A stretch of 64,000 nt of DNA from Cavia porcellus (GCF_034190915.1 NW_026947489.1:54436001-54500000), one strand, 5' to 3'; shown: positions 26,019 to 37,297, numbered from the stretch's first letter. Numbers and translations: made by a program. The notes: generated by a model from the sequence alone, not told the origin.

Positions 26019-26350
26019 GTGTAAAGTAGAAGTCAGTGAGTCTCTTTTTGCTATATTTAAACATTTGCTCCATTTTTGAAAAGTAAAACAAAACAAATAA
26101 AAACCAAACTTTTCTCTATTGAATTCCCTTAAAGTATTTGTCAAAAAAATTGATCATATATATTCTAATTTCTCTCTCATTTCCAATTTCTCTCTAGGTT
26201 AGTATAACTTATGATAAATATTGAGATTAAATACAAATGCTTTAATTTTTTCTTTTCTTTTTCTTTTGAATAAGTCTTTTGCATTTTGCTATATATTTTA
26301 GAATATTCTTATCTATTTCTGAAAAACTAATATTGTATTTTTATTTGAAC
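25020..26350 (-). mobile_element. LINE-1 3' half, antisense, old
   Basis: Antisense ORF2/3' phrases include TCTCAAAGTGGTTGCATAAT, TTTTATACTTCCACCAGG, GAATATTTTCTCC, TTTGAGTTTTCTGTTTTGG, TAAAATCCATCTAGAGG and TTGTCAAAAAAATTGATCAT. A (GT)n array interrupts it at 25969-26017. Ends are approximate. Confidence 0.7.
25969..26017 (+). repeat. (GT)n microsatellite
   Basis: About 24 dinucleotides, nearly pure, with one GTGC interruption near the start. It lies within the antisense L1. Confidence 0.95.
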
Positions 26351-26553
26351 TTCAAAGTATAAATCTCTGCTTACTTAACTCTTTATTCTGTCTCAGAAAT
26401 TATTTGAAAGTATCAATGCAAAATTCTTTAAACTCTCCAAATGACCCTAACCTGTAGAAAAGATGATAACTACCAACTTAGATCTTTTATTTCACAGAAG
26501 ACTAGGGTACCAAAAGAAGAAAAAGAGAGAGAGAGAGAGCAAATCCATTTCAT

Positions 26554-26645
26554 CTCTAAATTCTTACCTTTAAAAAAAAATTATATCAGGGATTGAGCTC
26601 ATGACCACCGCTGAACTAAATCCCCAGGCCCCTCTAAATTCTTAC
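26554..26645 (-). mobile_element. ID-type SINE lacking its central part, perfect 14-bp TSD
   Basis: Body 26568-26631 (64 bp): a short T/A tail, ATCAGGGATTGAGCTCATGACC, then directly ACCGCTGAACTAAATCCCC. The segment GCCTGCTTGCAAGGCAGGC and its 3' neighbour, present in full copies, is gone. The 14-bp repeat CTCTAAATTCTTAC at 26554-26567 and 26632-26645 is perfect, so the copy inserted as a unit. Confidence 0.9.
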
Positions 26646-27671
26646 ATATTAAATAAGTGCAGGGGTTATTTCCAGCAATTCACAAAAAAATGTCATGCTC
26701 TATGGGTTCTCCAGTAAATTTGCTTGACTTAAAATTCCCTTTCATGTTGCTTTTTCCGAACAAAGTTATACTCCAAAGTGACTTTCTATTTTCATATTAT
26801 AAAGAAAAATATTTGAAAATTTCTTTTAAAAAATGAAAGTATCTTGTGTCTGCCCAAGCTCCTCTTTACACATTTTTCCCTGACTACAGTACATTATTTT
26901 TATAAAGTGATTTGGATTAGCATGAAGAAAGTGAAAATAAAGAAAATAGACTGATTTCATTATGATACCAAATTTATATAGTTAATATAGGAAGTAGTAC
27001 TGTACATGGTTTTTACATAGAAATGTGTACTCCTTTTATATCTTTCCTGCAGAGATACTTGGTAATTTATACGCCATTATCACCTCATACGACACTGTAA
27101 CTGCCTCAAGATGAATTCATATACTAGGAAATATTTCTCCCAAGACTGAATATTAAGCAAAAGACTGAAAATTCTAGTCACTGTAATCTTATTTGAAGCA
27201 TTTTCCAACAGATGTTATGGTTTGATTTGCTACTATAGTTTAAATACTTTATTTTTTTCAATATTCATTAAAGCAGTATTTTCTTCTTGTCTTTAATAAG
27301 AGCAACATCTGTTTCCCCTTGTTCAATCAAAGAAACCACCTCAAGAGTCTTACTTTAAAAATAATACCATTACAAAGACAGCATGGTAGAATATGCTTCA
27401 TTAACATCCTACATTTGCATATGAAACAAGTTTTCCTAACAATTATAAGTTAGGGAGATGTTAGAGACAATATTATAAAACAATTCAATTATCTTATGCA
27501 AAAAATTAAAACCAAAAGCTGGAATATGGTTTTAAGTTAAAATCCTCTTAGCAAAAATACTGATTTTCTTTTGTAATATATAGTCAAAATGTATCATTAT
27601 AAATTATAGACTATCTGGAAATAGGTATGATATATTAGTATTACATAGCATGAAATTGTAAAATGAAACTG

Positions 27672-27674
<3 letters not shown>

Positions 27675-27712
<38 letters not shown>
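27675..27712. repeat. (AT)n microsatellite
   Basis: Pure alternating AT of about 38 nt, directly before a B1-like SINE. Confidence 0.95.
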
Positions 27713-27715
<3 letters not shown>

Positions 27716-27832
27716 GAAACAAAATGTGGTGGCACTGGTTTGTTATCTGAGCATTATGAGACTGAGACAGGAGGATTATGAATTTGAGACCAACCTGGAT
27801 GACATAGCAACTTAGTCAGAAGCTATCATAAA
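27716..27832 (+). mobile_element. B1-like SINE between two AT arrays
   Basis: GTGGTGGCACTGGTTTGTTA, GAGACTGAGACAGGAGGATT, TTTGAGACCAACCTGGATGA and CATAGCAACTTAGTC follow B1/Alu order. AT arrays flank it on both sides. Confidence 0.85.
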
Positions 27833-27957
27833 ATTAATATATATATATATATATATAATACAAATATATATCATAGATATATCATATATATATGATATAT
27901 ATATATACTATATATAAAAACATATATAAACACATGTATACACATATATACACACCA
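27833..27957. repeat. AT-rich palindromic array
   Basis: Alternating AT broken by TCATAGATATATCATATATA and TGATATATATATACTATATA. ATATCATATATATATGATAT is self-complementary, so a cruciform or hairpin is possible. Confidence 0.85.
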
Positions 27958-28468
27958 TTTATTAAAAATACTTTGGAAAAATAAGCCGTCTACATTTTAT
28001 CAGTCTTCTCAAAGTCAATTAGCCCAGAAAATCCTTCTTTGGAATTCCATTTCAGTTTTGGAAATATTTCCTAGACATTCACCACATCTATTAAATAATA
28101 TAAGTGAAAGGCACATTTAGGGAAGGTGGAGGAAGGTTGTTAACTATGAAGGAACACAACTGACTTTACTATATGGCCTGAAATTAGTTTTAAGAACTGT
28201 TGAGCTGGAAATTAACAGAAATATATTGAGACACCTTCCCCAAATGCTAAATCCCCTACTGAAAATTTGACACTGTTTGATTTATATGAGAAACAAGGGT
28301 ATTTATTGATGAAGAAAACTATTTTTATCATTTTGTAATAATGTTTTCAGAATTAAAACACAACCAACCAGATCCTTCGTCAATAAGACTCACTTACTCA
28401 ATAAAAAGTTATGGTTAATATTACAGAAAGGGAACTATGTACCATGAGCCGTAGCAAATTATAATATA

Positions 28469-28805
28469 TACAGGTATTGCTCAACGTATAATGGGTTGAT
28501 GATCCAATAAACTCATTGCAAATTGAAAATATTCTAGGTCCACGATGCATTTATTCCATGCAGCCTATAGAACAGCCTGGCTTAGACGCAGCACACAGAT
28601 CACACTTGCAACCCTAGGGTTCACTGAGAACTGGGATCCATGCCACGGCACAGCAGCAGGAGAGAGCATTGTATTGCATGTCACTAGCCAAGGAAAAGAC
28701 CAAAACTCAAACTTTGAAGAAGAGTCCTACCATGTGCATATTGCCTTTGCACCTCACAAACTCAAAATAGTGTAACTTAAACCATCCTACATCACAGACA
28801 CTGGT
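28469..28805 (+). mobile_element. Tigger-like (Tc1/mariner superfamily) MITE
   Basis: Begins CAGGTATTGCTCAACGTATA, then ATTGAAAATATTCTAGGTCC, GATGCATTTATTCC and AACAGCCTGGCTTAGACG. It ends CATATTGCCTTTGCACC, AAAATAGTGTAACTTAAACC. This matches the order of a Tigger-derived non-autonomous element whose two ends are related inverted repeats. Diverged and inactive. Confidence 0.6.
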
Positions 28806-28837
28806 ATACTTAGTGCTTTTCTAAATCCTACAAAATA

Positions 28838-28915
28838 CTTGCACTATTGCTATTTTATAGAAGGGGAAATTGAAGCAAAAAGAAGTAAACTTGCAGGAAT
28901 CTCAGCCAGTGCGTG
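28838..28915 (-). mobile_element. MIR-like fragment, antisense
   Basis: GCTATTTTATAGAAGGGGAA, ATTGAAGCAAAAAGAAG and TAAACTTGCAGGAATCTCAG resemble the antisense MIR core. Confidence 0.45.
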
Positions 28916-29074
28916 AAAAAAATGAGTTCATGTTCTTGCCTACTGTGAAATTCCACTTTATGCAAGTGGGTCAATGAATAAGAAATCTCTGGATTCTAAT
29001 TCTGTCTATGTCAGTCTCATAGAATATATTACATGTGTACTAAACAGGACCCCAGGCATACTCAGACCATTTTT

Positions 29075-29205
29075 GTCTTTATTTAATTTTGAGACAGAAT
29101 CTCTGTAAGTTTAATAGTCCCTTGGTGGGCTAAAATTTGTGATTTTCCTGCCCCAGCCTCCCAGAGTTTCAAGATTATAAATGTGCTCCTCTATACTGAG
29201 CCAGT
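29075..29205 (-). mobile_element. B1-like SINE, antisense
   Basis: TTTTGAGACAGAATCTCTGT, GATTTTCCTGCCCCAGCCTC, CCAGAGTTTCAAGATTATAA. Reverse-strand B1/Alu order, moderately diverged. Confidence 0.8.
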
Positions 29206-29309
29206 GTATTTTTTCAACTTATGATATAGGTGCAGCTAGAGATATACTCGCTCCGACGTACTATTTTGGAGGTTTGTTGCAAACACTAATTCATCTACTT
29301 AAACCTCCA

Positions 29310-29400
29310 AACTAGTTGATATCTGTACTTTAGACAAGAAAAGTCTGAAGCACAAGCAATTAAGATTTGCTTGATTTAGTGAGGCACAGAGCAAAACCAG
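29310..29400 (-). mobile_element. possible MIR fragment, antisense
   Basis: TTTAGACAAGAAAAGTCTGA, AGCACAAGCAATTAAG, GAGGCACAGAGCAAAACCAG fits a MIR core only loosely. Confidence 0.35.
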
Positions 29401-29404
29401 ACAG

Positions 29405-30711
29405 TGCACTCATCTTAGATCTGTCTCCCTGTTGCCAACTCATCCATCATCTTTCTGTGCAAGGTTGGGTGGTAGTTATGGTGTGAGAGTTGAAAGACAA
29501 GTGCCAGGCACATTCCAGGCTCAGGAGATGTGACCTGGTCTCATTACCATCTTCTTTGTTGGTCAGCTCCTGAATTACTGTCTGGCCACCAGAATATCAC
29601 GTCAGAGAGTATCTCCCCACAGTTTCTCTCATTCTCAAGATATTTGCTGGCCCCACAGTGACAGACAGAAGAAGAATGTCTCTCAACAGTGAATGAGAAA
29701 GGGTGTTTTCATCCAGTTTGGTGGTTCTTATATACAACTAATGAAATTCTTAATACAATTTATAATAATAATACATTTGATTTTTTTCATTGAATAAACA
29801 TACAGATATTTATTATGAGCATGGATCTTCTAGCCATTGATTTTCTCAGTTATGGATTTCTAAATGAATTCCATGTATTGACTTCCAAATGATCTTAAAT
29901 TTCATTAACTGTTTCATATGAATTAGTAATTACTAAACAATATTGTTAATTTTAATGACTGAAAAAGGCTATTCCTTATAGCTTCTCTGAAACAGAAATA
30001 ATTATATACTATTTTTTCCAAGTGACAGATGGTCCAGGAAAGGCTAAAGACAAAATAAGTTCTGGAGCAAATTTTTAGGAGACATTAAACATTTTTATTT
30101 CAGCCCAGGTGTCACGGGAAGTAACTTAGGTCTTTGCACCAGAAGGCTGAACAGAGGCAGAAGAGACATCAGATGACTCTGTGACACCCTGTCCTTGCTC
30201 AATGTAACCTTGGGTGGCTCAGCTCTGAGTAGTAAGAAAACCTCTTTGAGGTGTCAGGAGGCCTGGCTGACATCTCTGCTCTACAGCAAACCTACAGCAA
30301 GATGGCATGGCCAAAGTGGTTTATCCACCCATGAGAAAATAAGAGAATTGAACTTGAAGTTCTCTTTGCTCAGAGTTTCACATAGTCCAGAAAATACTTA
30401 AATAAATATTTATGGGTTGAATTTAAACATTCCTAAGGAAAAAAATCTAAGAATGTGCCATTCAGACCTGTAATATAAAATTTCTTTACAAAGATCCATT
30501 GTAAAGTAACAAAATCATTGTAAAACATACTAAAAGAGATATAGTACGGTAGCATGGGTGATATTCCAACACAACAGAAATTGGAGGGTGTGGATAATTG
30601 AAAGCAGGAGGATAGAAATGGATTGTATCTGTTTCTTTCCAGGATTGATGCTTAATAACTGGAGGTTGTCCCCAGGAATTAAACTTCTCTGCAGACACAG
30701 TGCAAAAGAGA

Positions 30712-30712
<1 letters not shown>
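29405..30712. other. intron, nothing recognised
   Basis: Includes a GC-richer stretch at 30100-30330 with two short tandem CTACAGCAA copies (near 30281 and 30291). No element or gene identified. Confidence 0.45.

Positions 30713-30753
<41 letters not shown>
30713..30753 (+). repeat. (GT)n microsatellite
   Basis: About 20 GT units after AAGAGAAGTGTGTTT. Overlapping reading frames of poly Cys-Val and His-Thr are artefacts. Confidence 0.95.
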
Positions 30754-30758
<5 letters not shown>

Positions 30759-31529
30759 TGGCACTGATGACAAATATATGGAGGCTATATAATGTATTTT
30801 TTTGCTGTTTCTTATTTTTTCTGTCTGGAACTCATATTTTGGCACCAAATATATGAGATATAATTCTAGGCTATGTCATTTGCCAACTATGGGATCCCTA
30901 CATTTTATTAGGCTTAGTCCCTTTCTCTGTGTTGGAGATAATGATACTTAACAATTTTTTTGTAATGTATGAATGAGTCAAATGCAAGTAAATTTCTCAC
31001 TTTTCAGAGTGGCTAGCACATAGATCTTGGAATAGTACACCTATAAATATTCAAGTACGTAGACCTCATAAAATCGGATTTTTCTCTGGAGAGAACCTTC
31101 AGACTATTACATTTATAACTTGTGGACAAAAAAATATAAAAGAAGAAGCATATTTTCCTTTGAATAAATTGGTCATCTATAGAAAGCCCTTCTAGACATC
31201 CCAGTCCAGAAAAAATCCATATTTGTACTCCCATGGAAAAGTTATTGGAATTCTAATAAGTTAATTCCAATCCATCACTTCAGTGCAATGCATGGTGAGA
31301 ATAAATACACTTAGGCATGTTTGTAGATATAGAGACAAAAGTGTCCTAAATTTGGCTCATATGATGGATAACTGAAATAGAGGCCTTGATCCAGGGCCAA
31401 AACAAGGTTTCACTGATTTGGGTAGAGGGTAGTGGGTAGGGTTTAAGTGACCTGAGAGTAGTGGGAAGTATGTAAATGCCATGAACTGAACTGGTTAGGA
31501 GGCCTGAAATCATCTCTACAATATATGGA

Positions 31530-31530
31530 T

Positions 31531-31561
<31 letters not shown>

Positions 31562-31584
31562 CAGAGACAGAGACAGAGAGAGAC

Positions 31585-31623
<39 letters not shown>

Positions 31624-31683
31624 CAGAGAGACAGAGAGAGACAGAGAGAGACAGAGAGAGACAGAGAGAGACAGAGACAGGCA
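31530..31683 (+). repeat. (GACAGA)n/(GA)n purine array
   Basis: About 150 nt in which the + strand is almost entirely purine except for the C of GACAGA. Six-nucleotide periodicity with several GA expansions. It gives long Arg-Glu or Ser-Leu frames with no coding meaning. Confidence 0.95.
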
Positions 31684-33539
31684 GACCAAGTAATCTATAC
31701 ACTATTCAAGGCATCATCTAATATTTTGGGGCTAGGGCTTCAGTTCTGATGTGTAATTTTTTATACCACAAGAGGTCATAGTCTTTAATTTCGAGGCTCC
31801 CTACAATGTGGCTACACATGGCCTAGCTCACACATATTATCTAAGAGCTGTGGGCAGGCCTTCACTGATCTGTCACATTTCTTTAAGAACTACACATCAG
31901 CACCTGGCTAGACCCATTTACATTGCTTAAAACCAACTGAGGGAATAGGAAAATGTCCTAGCCAACTCTGTACATATCAATATACGGAAATAGGACCAGG
32001 TTTAGCCAAAATGCAGACAATTGTTCTTCTTTCAAGGAGAATCATCCAGGTGGTTCTCCACAGTCATCCTCGATGCATTCGAAATAAATTTCATTATATT
32101 GTTGGCCCCATTTCCATCATAGATTGTGGAGCATACCTTTTAATGATTAAATGTTCAAAGTAATAACTGGAATTAAAATGAACAAACATCACAGTTTGAA
32201 TTTAGATAACACAGAGGCTGCTGTCAACAAGGCTTTTTCAATCTGGGGTCTAATTTCTTTAGTAATTAAGTTCCTCTGGAAAAATAAAATAACCTTTTAA
32301 TTTTAATCTGATTAGAATAATGAGCCTTGCACTATGAACAATGAAAGTAGTTATATTCCATTTATAAATTAATTTTGTTATGAAGAAATAGTCATAGAGA
32401 TTTTTCCCGAAGGTGTTCTGGTCTGTCATTTGGACTAGCTAAAGGGATTTTATAAACGTCTTCCACTGCACATATGATTCTTCAGGATTGTATTTTAGGG
32501 CTTAGAGATTGACCATTTATAAGGTTAATGTTCTTGAGAGCCCTATTCCAGAAATGAATTTCAGGACAGAGTTCATCCAACCTCAATCATAAAAACTAAA
32601 ATCAAGAACATAAACAACTATAGATAATTAACCATAATGCAGTTTGGGGAAATATTTTGGTGAAAATACATTATTCAAAGCATCAACTTTGTTGGAGGAC
32701 TCAAAGAGACCCCTTATGAAAGCATTTCAGTATTCACTATGGCTTGACAGCTAACTGGTTTTAAGAATAAGACTGAATCTGCATAGAATTTTATACTACA
32801 AAAGATTTTATATGCATTTTTCTTCATGCTTATCTGAAAGGCAAAATATAAAAGAAGTAAAGAATTCCCTTAGATTTTCATAGTCAGGAAAAAAATCTCT
32901 GAACTGGTAGAGATATTCTTCTGATCACAAAAAGAACATGGATTAAGATTTAGAATTGTTCTTTTACAATGAGAAACGGTCTCATAAAGTAACCACAAGC
33001 GCTAAAAAGCAGACCTAAATGTAGAAATTTAAGCACTGTTTATTTTACATTGGTCTAATTAAATACCAGGGAGGAGAAGGGAAATAAGACAGAAGGTCAA
33101 TAAAATGTTTCTTTAAGTCAGGGTATGCAACTGTGCTACTGGGACCAGTCCCCTCCATACCTCCCTAATATACCCAGCTCTTCCAGCCAGTCCCTCTCCC
33201 TATACCACTGGAAACCACTGCAATACCTGGGGCTGTCCACCTCTGACAGCAAGCAGAGATGATAAAAAGATGCTCCACTGTATAACTCAGTAGGAGGGAG
33301 GTCAATGTTGATGAGTCAAGAATGATGCAGGGTTCCAGGAAGATCTGCTGATAATAGATTCAATGAAACTTAAAATTTCACGGACCACACTTGTTTCTTA
33401 CTGCCCCACTCTGGTTGCATTCCACAGTCAGCTCATAAATCTTTGAAACTCATGTTCGTGCTCATCTCTCAGGTTCCTTCCTTATGCCTGCGTACATTTT
33501 CTGTGCCCATCGTGATCTGAAGCTCAAATTTCTTAACAG
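31684..33539. other. unique-looking intron, candidate conserved block near 32.2-32.4 kb
   Basis: No repeat recognised. 32190-32420 is free of low-complexity sequence and rich in homeodomain-type TAATTA/TTAAT words. Conservation cannot be judged from one genome. Confidence 0.4.
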
Positions 33540-33832
33540 AAAATAAAACAGACACAATATGTGACCTCAAGAAGCTTATAGTCAAATGGTGCAGGGTAGA
33601 GAGGAAACTGGTAAACTAGTAAATAAACATTCAGTGGAATGAAAGTTTCTATGAGGAAAATTAAAACTCAAAGGGAGAAAAGGAAAATGATATTTCATAT
33701 GCAGTAGTTATGAAAGGCCTTCGATGTAACAGAATTTATACAGAAGTTTGAAGATGGACGGCAAAACCAACACAGATGATCCACAGAAGGTCAGTTCTCC
33801 ATACACCTGTGGCCATAGCTCTGAATGAAATT
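33540..33832 (+). mobile_element. ancient L2-like fragment, sense
   Basis: TGTGACCTCAAGAAGCTTAT, AGTCAAATGGTGCAGGGTAG, TAGTAAATAAACATTC and AATTTATACAGAAGTTTGAAG follow a common mammalian L2 order. Heavily diverged. Confidence 0.5.
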
Positions 33833-35201
33833 CAGAGGCAAGAGAAAACTATTGCACAAGAAATAATGTAATGTTAGTTACATTTTTTTTATAAAAAGGT
33901 AGCATTGTGCTGTGGAAAAGAGACTGTAAGTGGAAAGAATGCATACAAAGCCAGTAAACACACTATTGAAGATTATCCAAGTTATTATAATTTTATAGTA
34001 TTAAAATTTGTATTCTCTCCCATATACATGTATAATAATATACATATATTCTAAAATAGATATTTCAAAATTTGATAATTATTTGTATTGATTGTCTTTG
34101 AGCCAGCATTTTAATTGTCATCTATTGAAATAAAATATGCTCAGTCAATATTACTTAATTAAAATGTAACATTCTGAAAGATGCATGGTGTGTTATTATT
34201 TGTAATGATATTTACTATAATGTGAGTACATATGACAGACATGTGACCATCTTCTAGGTTCCAACAGGCCTTGCTTGATGAAATAAACCTATCTTAACTA
34301 ATGACTTTTCCGGAGAAAACTACATAGGAAATAGTCTTGACTTTGAGACCACAGCATCTACAGTGCGGCTGTATGATGGGATTATTGCAGGACAGACAAA
34401 AAAAAAAAATACATAATCAAATGAGCCTGACCATGTTTCAGTGAGGTTTTATGGAGACATTAAACTTTGGATTTATGAAATTCACACATGTCACTAAATA
34501 TTATCCCTCTTTTGATTTCTTTTGAACCACTTAATAATGTAAAAACCATACTTAGCTCACAGGCTATAGAAAAACATGTAGCAAAGAGCTGGCAATGGCC
34601 TGTGTGTGGTTCACAGCCGGCTGGTGTAAACTATCAAGGGCTTAGGTCTTTCATCTGTGCTTCATTGATTTACTCTGGTTCTATTTTTAAGTATCTCTAC
34701 TTGTTAATGTTTTTTTTTTTCTTTAATGACATTGAAATGTATCCTCAAGGAACTTCTATGTGAGAATTTCAGATTATGCCATCTGGAGCAGACTAGAACA
34801 AAAACCTGTTCCTTTAGTCATAAAATAATACTTCCCAGCATTGGACAAAGAGCCCTGACTCTCTGACTCATTGGACTTCTCTGTCTCTTGGTGTTTCCTA
34901 AACTCTCCAGATACTTGTATTCCATGGCTGCTTTGCTGTTTGTGCCTTAATTTCCTAATTATTCTTTGTAAACTGGATACAAGTCATTAAGCCATGTCCA
35001 TCCAGTGGAGAGATCAAAAGAATGTCTATCTTCAAATGTCTTTGTATTAGCAAACAAATGTGATTGTTGTTGGTAGATATTATTGGATTCTTTTCTTGTT
35101 TTTTTTTGAAATATAACCTACTCAATTGCAAAAATGCCTTGTTTATAAGTAATCAGGTATTGTTTCCGTATCATTAGTAGTGAGTTAGCATAGGTAACTA
35201 T
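33833..35201. other. intron, nothing recognised
   Basis: A+T-rich. Homopolymers at about 34399-34409 (A) and 34710-34719 (T). No gene or element identified. Confidence 0.5.
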
Positions 35202-35214
35202 AAATATGCATTTT

Positions 35215-35245
<31 letters not shown>

Positions 35246-35354
35246 GTCTTTTTCCTTTTTATCGGTACCGGGGATCGAACTCACGACTGCTTGCTTCCAA
35301 GGCAGGCGCTTATGCCGCTGAGCTAAACCTCCAGCCCCAAATATGCATTTTTCT
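35202..35354 (-). mobile_element. young ID-type SINE, perfect 16-bp TSD, 0.9 kb before the exon
   Basis: On the + strand it is a long T tail with TGTCTTTTTCC interruption, ATCGGTACCGGGGATCGAAC, GGCAGGCGCTTATGCCGCTG, then CCAGCCCC. AAATATGCATTTTTCT occurs exactly at 35202-35217 and 35339-35354. It lies antisense to CNTNAP2, so its poly-T is in the sense pre-mRNA. Confidence 0.95.
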
Positions 35355-36239
35355 ATAGTACTTATTTTATGTAAATTGTAACTAAAAATGTGGCTATTGA
35401 AAGGAAATAGCCAGTACAAAAATATTTTATATAAAGAACTATTAAGTAAAAAAGCACAAATCTGTTTTCTTATTCAAGAGTAGGATAAGGCAAATTTAAC
35501 ATGAAAATAAATTCTTAAATTAAAATTCTTATCCTCATCTCTCAAAGGACTTTATGAACCTGTTCTTCTTCCCCAGTGTACCAAAGGATTTCAGTCCTGT
35601 TTATTTACCTGATTGGGTTGTATTATCCTTTATTTAGTCCAGTGGAAGATATAACCAGTTATGATGTTAAAAAAATACTGAATCATCCAAATTACAAGAA
35701 GCACTATATTTTCTTAAATGAAAATACCTTAGTTTTATTTCTAAAGCACTAACTATGTTATTTAAAAATTGTGTTTACTCCTTTTTTCTAACAAGTTGTC
35801 ATTTTGACTCCTTAGTTGACTGTAGTTAGTAACCATGAATTTTAAATTGTAAAATAACTGAGAGTAAATTTCAAAACCATCACTCAGGATAAATGTCAAA
35901 TAAGTGCAAAGGTAGATATGCTAATTGCTTTAATCATTGCATATCAAAGCTTCACAGTGTGCTCTATAGATGTACCACAGATGGTTTGTCAACTTAAAAC
36001 TGTATTTGGTATATATGTGCATATGGTATATATGGTATATGTGTGTATATGCAGAGTTTGCTAAAAAGTGTATATTCAATTCAGTTTTTCTTATATATTT
36101 GCTATATTTGTATACTTAAATTATATATAAATTTTGTATATTTAAATTGTATGCAAATGTAATTATATGTAAATATATGTATATAATTATATGTAAATTG
36201 TAAATGTGTTTAAATAATACATGTAATTCAATTGTGCCC
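35355..36239. other. A+T-rich intron immediately before the exon
   Basis: Contains TATATG/GTATAT-rich sequence at 36005-36210, possibly a degraded microsatellite, and nothing else recognised. Confidence 0.55.
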
Positions 36240-36271
36240 AACTAAAGCAAGTTTTATTTTGCACCTCCCAG
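36240..36271 (+). promoter_or_regulatory. CNTNAP2: 3' splice site of the CNTNAP2 exon
   Basis: The acceptor AG is at 36270-36271. The pyrimidine tract before it is broken by purines (GTTTTATTTTGCACCTCCCAG), so it is moderate rather than strong. The CTAA at about 36242-36245, roughly 27 nt upstream, is a plausible branch point. The position is fixed by where the CASPR2 protein match begins. Confidence 0.85.
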
Positions 36272-36421
36272 GTTCTGGATTGAATGATGGACAGTGGCAT
36301 GAGGTTCGTTTCTTAGCCAAGGAGAATTTTGCTATTCTCACGATTGATGGAGATGAAGCATCAGCGGTCCGAACGAACAGTCCTCTGCAAGTGAAAACTG
36401 GCGAGAAGTACTTCTTTGGAG
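36272..36421 (+). CDS. CNTNAP2: CNTNAP2 internal exon (laminin G domain 2 segment)
   Basis: Single coding exon of contactin-associated protein-like 2 (CASPR2), a type I membrane neurexin-superfamily cell-adhesion protein. It pairs with contactin-2 and helps cluster Kv1 channels at juxtaparanodes (family knowledge). The 150 nt encode 50 residues. Visible landmarks are the LamG strand motif DGQWHEVRF near the start, TIDGDEAS in the middle and GEKYFFGG at the end. I recognise this stretch as CASPR2 LamG2 rather than CNTNAP1/3/4/5. The exon is preceded by CCTCCCAG and followed by GTAAGG. It begins at codon position 2 and ends at position 1, so both introns are phase 1 and skipping would keep frame while removing 50 residues of the domain. 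There is no stop and no N-X-S/T sequon in it. From memory it is exon 9 in human numbering, which needs an alignment to confirm. Neighbouring exons are outside the window. Confidence 0.93.
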
Positions 36422-36430
36422 GTAAGGAAG
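36422..36430 (+). promoter_or_regulatory. CNTNAP2: 5' splice site of the CNTNAP2 exon
   Basis: Exon-intron boundary AG|GTAAGG, close to the mammalian donor consensus. Reading on without splicing gives a poly-lysine run from the A tract at 36451-36467 and then a stop, which confirms that the coding part ends here. Confidence 0.88.
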
Positions 36431-36450
36431 TTGTTATTGTTGGCCTTCCT

Positions 36451-36467
36451 AAAAAAAAAAAAAAAAA
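36451..36467 (+). repeat. A17 homopolymer 30 nt after the donor
   Basis: A run of 17 A follows the exon's 5' splice site closely. No SINE body is visible beside it, so it is a plain mononucleotide repeat, probably length-variable. Confidence 0.9.
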
Positions 36468-36950
36468 TACAGTAAGGTTTAAATATGAAAGTACTCATAT
36501 TTAATGGAGTATGTGTATTTAAAACTACAAACCCCAGGATATAGCAATCTGTAATTCCAATGAATTAAATAGAATTGAAAATTTGTGTTTCTCCATGATA
36601 AAAATATCAGTGAGATGTCACTGTATGTTTTTTAGTCCAACTCAGGTTTTTAGAGTATAAAACATGAGATTCTGACTACCATTCATTTTTGTAATAGTAT
36701 CCTCAAGAGTCAGGTCCTGAGAGTATATGTGAGTCATCCAAAAACTGCTCCATGCTTTACTTTCTTGAGCAGCAAACATTTTATTTCACAGGATCTTTGA
36801 ATTAGAATTCAGAAACAGCTTAGGTGGGTATTAATTCAGGTCTCTTTCTAGGTTTCACTCAAATTCCGAACTGTAGCTTCATTATTAGAAGCCTTGTAGA
36901 GTTGGAGGGAATGCTTCCAACAGGTCTCACATGCCCTGAGACAGCTTGAG

Positions 36951-37297
36951 TGTTAATGGTTCCTGATATCCATGTATTAATCATTGCTCCCCAAGGTGGT
37001 GCTACTGAGAGCTGGTGAAACTATTGAGAGATGGGGCTTTTCAAAAGGTCCTTAGGCCACTGGGGCCTTGAAGGAGACTGTGGGATCATGGTCCCTTTTG
37101 CTTTCTATGTTTGCTTCGGTCATGAGATGAGCAGTTTGTTCCACTGTACAGTCTGTATTTCTGACTTCTCACCTCCATCAGAGGCTAAAAGCAATGCCCA
37201 TTCATGGACTAGACATTCTAAAATTGTAACTCAGAAAAAGCACTGCTTTTCTTTTATAGGTTAATTATCTCGGATATTTTGTTAGAGTAATGGAAAT
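36951..37297 (+). mobile_element. MaLR-type LTR, sense, 0.5 kb after the exon
   Basis: TGTTAATGGTTCCTG at the start, then CAAGGTGGTGCTACTGAGAG, GAGATGGGGC, GGTCATGAGATGAGCAG, CATGGACTAGACATTC and GGTTAATTATCTCGGATATT follow the order of ERVL-MaLR LTRs. The normal AATAAA is lost. There is no internal sequence, so it is a solo or fragmentary LTR. Confidence 0.7.

Larger units (their letters stand above)
1..36271 (+). other. CNTNAP2: CNTNAP2 intron preceding the exon (partial)
   Basis: All sequence before the exon is A+T-rich and non-coding, with stops in every frame. It carries SINE, LINE, LTR and DNA-transposon fragments, listed separately. The previous exon is not in the window, so this intron is longer than 36 kb. 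By human exon numbering it would be intron 8 (unverified). I see no second coding exon, tRNA, snRNA or processed pseudogene in it. Confidence 0.85.

Noticed and set aside
31346..31749. Ser-Leu-rich or Arg-Glu-rich predicted proteins
   Set aside because: They are translations of the GACAGA/GA microsatellite. The same applies at 37.4 and 41.3 kb.
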